NCBI GenBank assembly: GCA_900552925.1
Contig: USBH01000084.1
Location: 1 to 7,205 of the forward strand
Length of the DNA stretch: 7,205 nucleotides
From: an uncultured Oscillospiraceae bacterium
GTDB taxonomy: Bacteria; Bacillota; Clostridia; Oscillospirales; Acutalibacteraceae
Direction: 5' to 3'
Shown here: positions 6,465 to 7,205 of the stretch, piece after piece
Position numbering within the stretch: position 1 is the stretch's first letter
How the letters are laid out: each line of letters opens with the position of its first letter
The notes under the pieces: generated by a model
What the model was told of the DNA's origin: nothing
Seen by the model: the letters and a program-made list of their open reading frames with translations, nothing else
Databases searched by the model: none
Translations under genes and position numbers: made by a program

Positions 6465-7192
6465 TTACAAACGCACGCGCCGGATCTCCGGCTCGAGCTG
6501 CACGCCGGTCTCGCGCAGAACCGTTTCCTGAATGTGTTCGATCAGCTTTTCGACGTCCGCGCAGGTCGCCCCGCCGCGGTTCACGATAAAGCCCGCATGC
6601 TTTTCGCTGACGCACGCGCCGCCGACCGCGCAGCCCTTGAGGCCGCAGCTCTCGATCAGCGAGCCGGCAAAGTGCCCCGCGGGGCGCTTGAAAACGCTGC
6701 CGGCGCTCGGCAGCTCCACGGGCTGCTTCGACTTGCGGCGCTGCATGAGATCGTCCATCTTCGCGGCGATCTCGGCTTCCGCGCCGCTTTCAAGCTGCAG
6801 CTCGGCCTTCGTGATCACGCGCTTCGTGTTCGTAAACGCGCTCGTGCGGTACCCGAAGCAAAGCGCCTCGCCCGCAAGCGAGGCCGGGGTGCCGTCCGGC
6901 TCGAGGAACCAGACGCGCGACACGACCTGCTTCATTTCGCCGCCGTAAGCGCCCGCGTTCATGTAGAGCGCGCCGCCGAGCGAGCCGGGGATGCCCCAGG
7001 CAAACTCCAGGCCGGTGAGGCTGTGCCCCTGGGCAAAGCGGCACACAGAGGCCAGCGAGGCCCCGGCGCCCGCCCGGACCAGGCCGTCCTCCAGCAGCGT
7101 GACGGCTTTAAACTCGCCGGAAAGCAGCAGCACCGCCCCCCGGATGCCCTTGTCGGACACCAGCAGGTTGGAGCCCTTCCCCAGCACCAGGT
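6465..7192 (-). CDS. murB: UDP-N-acetylenolpyruvoylglucosamine reductase, 5' end missing
   Basis: MurB uses NADPH and bound FAD to reduce UDP-GlcNAc-enolpyruvate to UDP-N-acetylmuramate, a cytoplasmic step of peptidoglycan synthesis. The visible fragment is 241 codons, numbered from Leu at 7190-7188. The FAD-binding segment LVLGKGSNLLVS is at its very start and the Gly-rich stretch GIPGSLGGALYMNAGAYGGE at 66-85. YRTSAF (114-119) holds the conserved active-site Arg. SAGSVFKRP (162-170) holds the Ser165 proton donor, and the LEPEI motif near the end supplies the catalytic Glu. The frame runs without a stop into the adapter junction, so about 55-60 N-terminal residues are missing; the GTG at 7187 is internal (V of LVLGKGSN), not a start. 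The implied full length of about 300 aa fits the shorter type II MurB of Gram-positive bacteria. It is the first visible gene of the cluster, 41 bp before rapZ. Confidence 0.97.
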
Positions 7193-7205
7193 CTGTCTCT
7201 TATAC
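7193..7205 (-). other. Partial Tn5 mosaic end, adapter (artificial)
   Basis: CTGTCTCTTATAC is the first 13 bases of the inverted 19-bp Tn5 mosaic end, so the contig runs from the insert into the opposite Nextera adapter and stops. It replaces the 5' part of murB and should be trimmed. Together with 1-48 it marks the two ends of tagmented library DNA. Confidence 0.96.

Noticed and set aside
5584..6531. Forward 315-codon frame
   Set aside because: It is the codon-aligned reverse of rapZ and is open because rapZ avoids TTA, CTA and TCA; no recognisable domain.
6424..6615. Longer rapZ with 64 extra N-terminal residues
   Set aside because: The extension overlaps murB in another frame and would place the P-loop far from the N-terminus; ATG 6423-6421 has a good Shine-Dalgarno and gives the family length.
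7185..7187. GTG as the start codon of murB
   Set aside because: It encodes Val inside the conserved LVLGKGSNLLV motif, and the frame continues upstream to the adapter junction; the true start is outside the contig.
1..7205. Inverted terminal sequences resembling a Tn5-type composite transposon
   Set aside because: The termini are the Tn5 mosaic end attached to Illumina P7/index sequence; the interior is a housekeeping cluster with no transposase, and both edge genes are cut.
1..7205. CRISPR array, tRNA or rRNA gene, prophage or defence genes
   Set aside because: Nearly all sequence is accounted for by five collinear housekeeping genes; the gaps are 41-121 bp and contain no regularly spaced repeats or cloverleaf-like sequence.

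Overview
The window is a 7,144-bp piece of bacterial chromosome (positions 49-7192) bounded on both sides by untrimmed Illumina Nextera (Tn5) library sequence. The left 48 bases are the tail of the P7 primer, an 8-base index and the Nextera adapter. The right 13 bases are the beginning of the inverted Tn5 mosaic end. Both outer genes are therefore cut by the library or assembly, not by biology.

All genes lie on the minus strand. In transcription order (right to left) they are: murB (5' end missing), rapZ, whiA, dnaE (1181 aa, complete) and pfkA (3' end missing). The gaps are 41, 64, 51 and 121 bp. The first four are packed like one operon. pfkA follows the longest, AT-rich gap, which holds a near-consensus housekeeping promoter (TTGATT, 17 bp, TATAAT), an AU-rich leader hairpin with a UUCG loop, and a strong Shine-Dalgarno site.

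The murB-rapZ-whiA-dnaE-pfkA order, WhiA itself and the Gram-positive type DnaE and RapZ point to Firmicutes, class Clostridia. The high GC of the coding sequence (by eye above 60%) with AT-rich promoter DNA would fit an Oscillospiraceae/Ruminococcaceae-like gut organism, but the genus is an inference. Coding sequence strongly avoids AT-rich codons: dnaE, rapZ and the visible part of pfkA contain no TTA, CTA or TCA codon.

Functionally this is a housekeeping block. MurB makes UDP-MurNAc for peptidoglycan, RapZ is a P-loop protein whose family senses amino-sugar supply, WhiA is a DNA-binding protein tied to division and chromosome segregation, DnaE is a replicative polymerase, and PfkA commits sugar to glycolysis. 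I see no phage, insertion sequence, CRISPR, RNA gene or defence system and no undescribed system. The points worth a second look are the absence of yvcK from its usual slot between rapZ and whiA, the pfkA leader hairpin, the complete metal-ligand set in the DnaE PHP domain, and the adapter ends. No gene-free stretch exceeds 300 bases.
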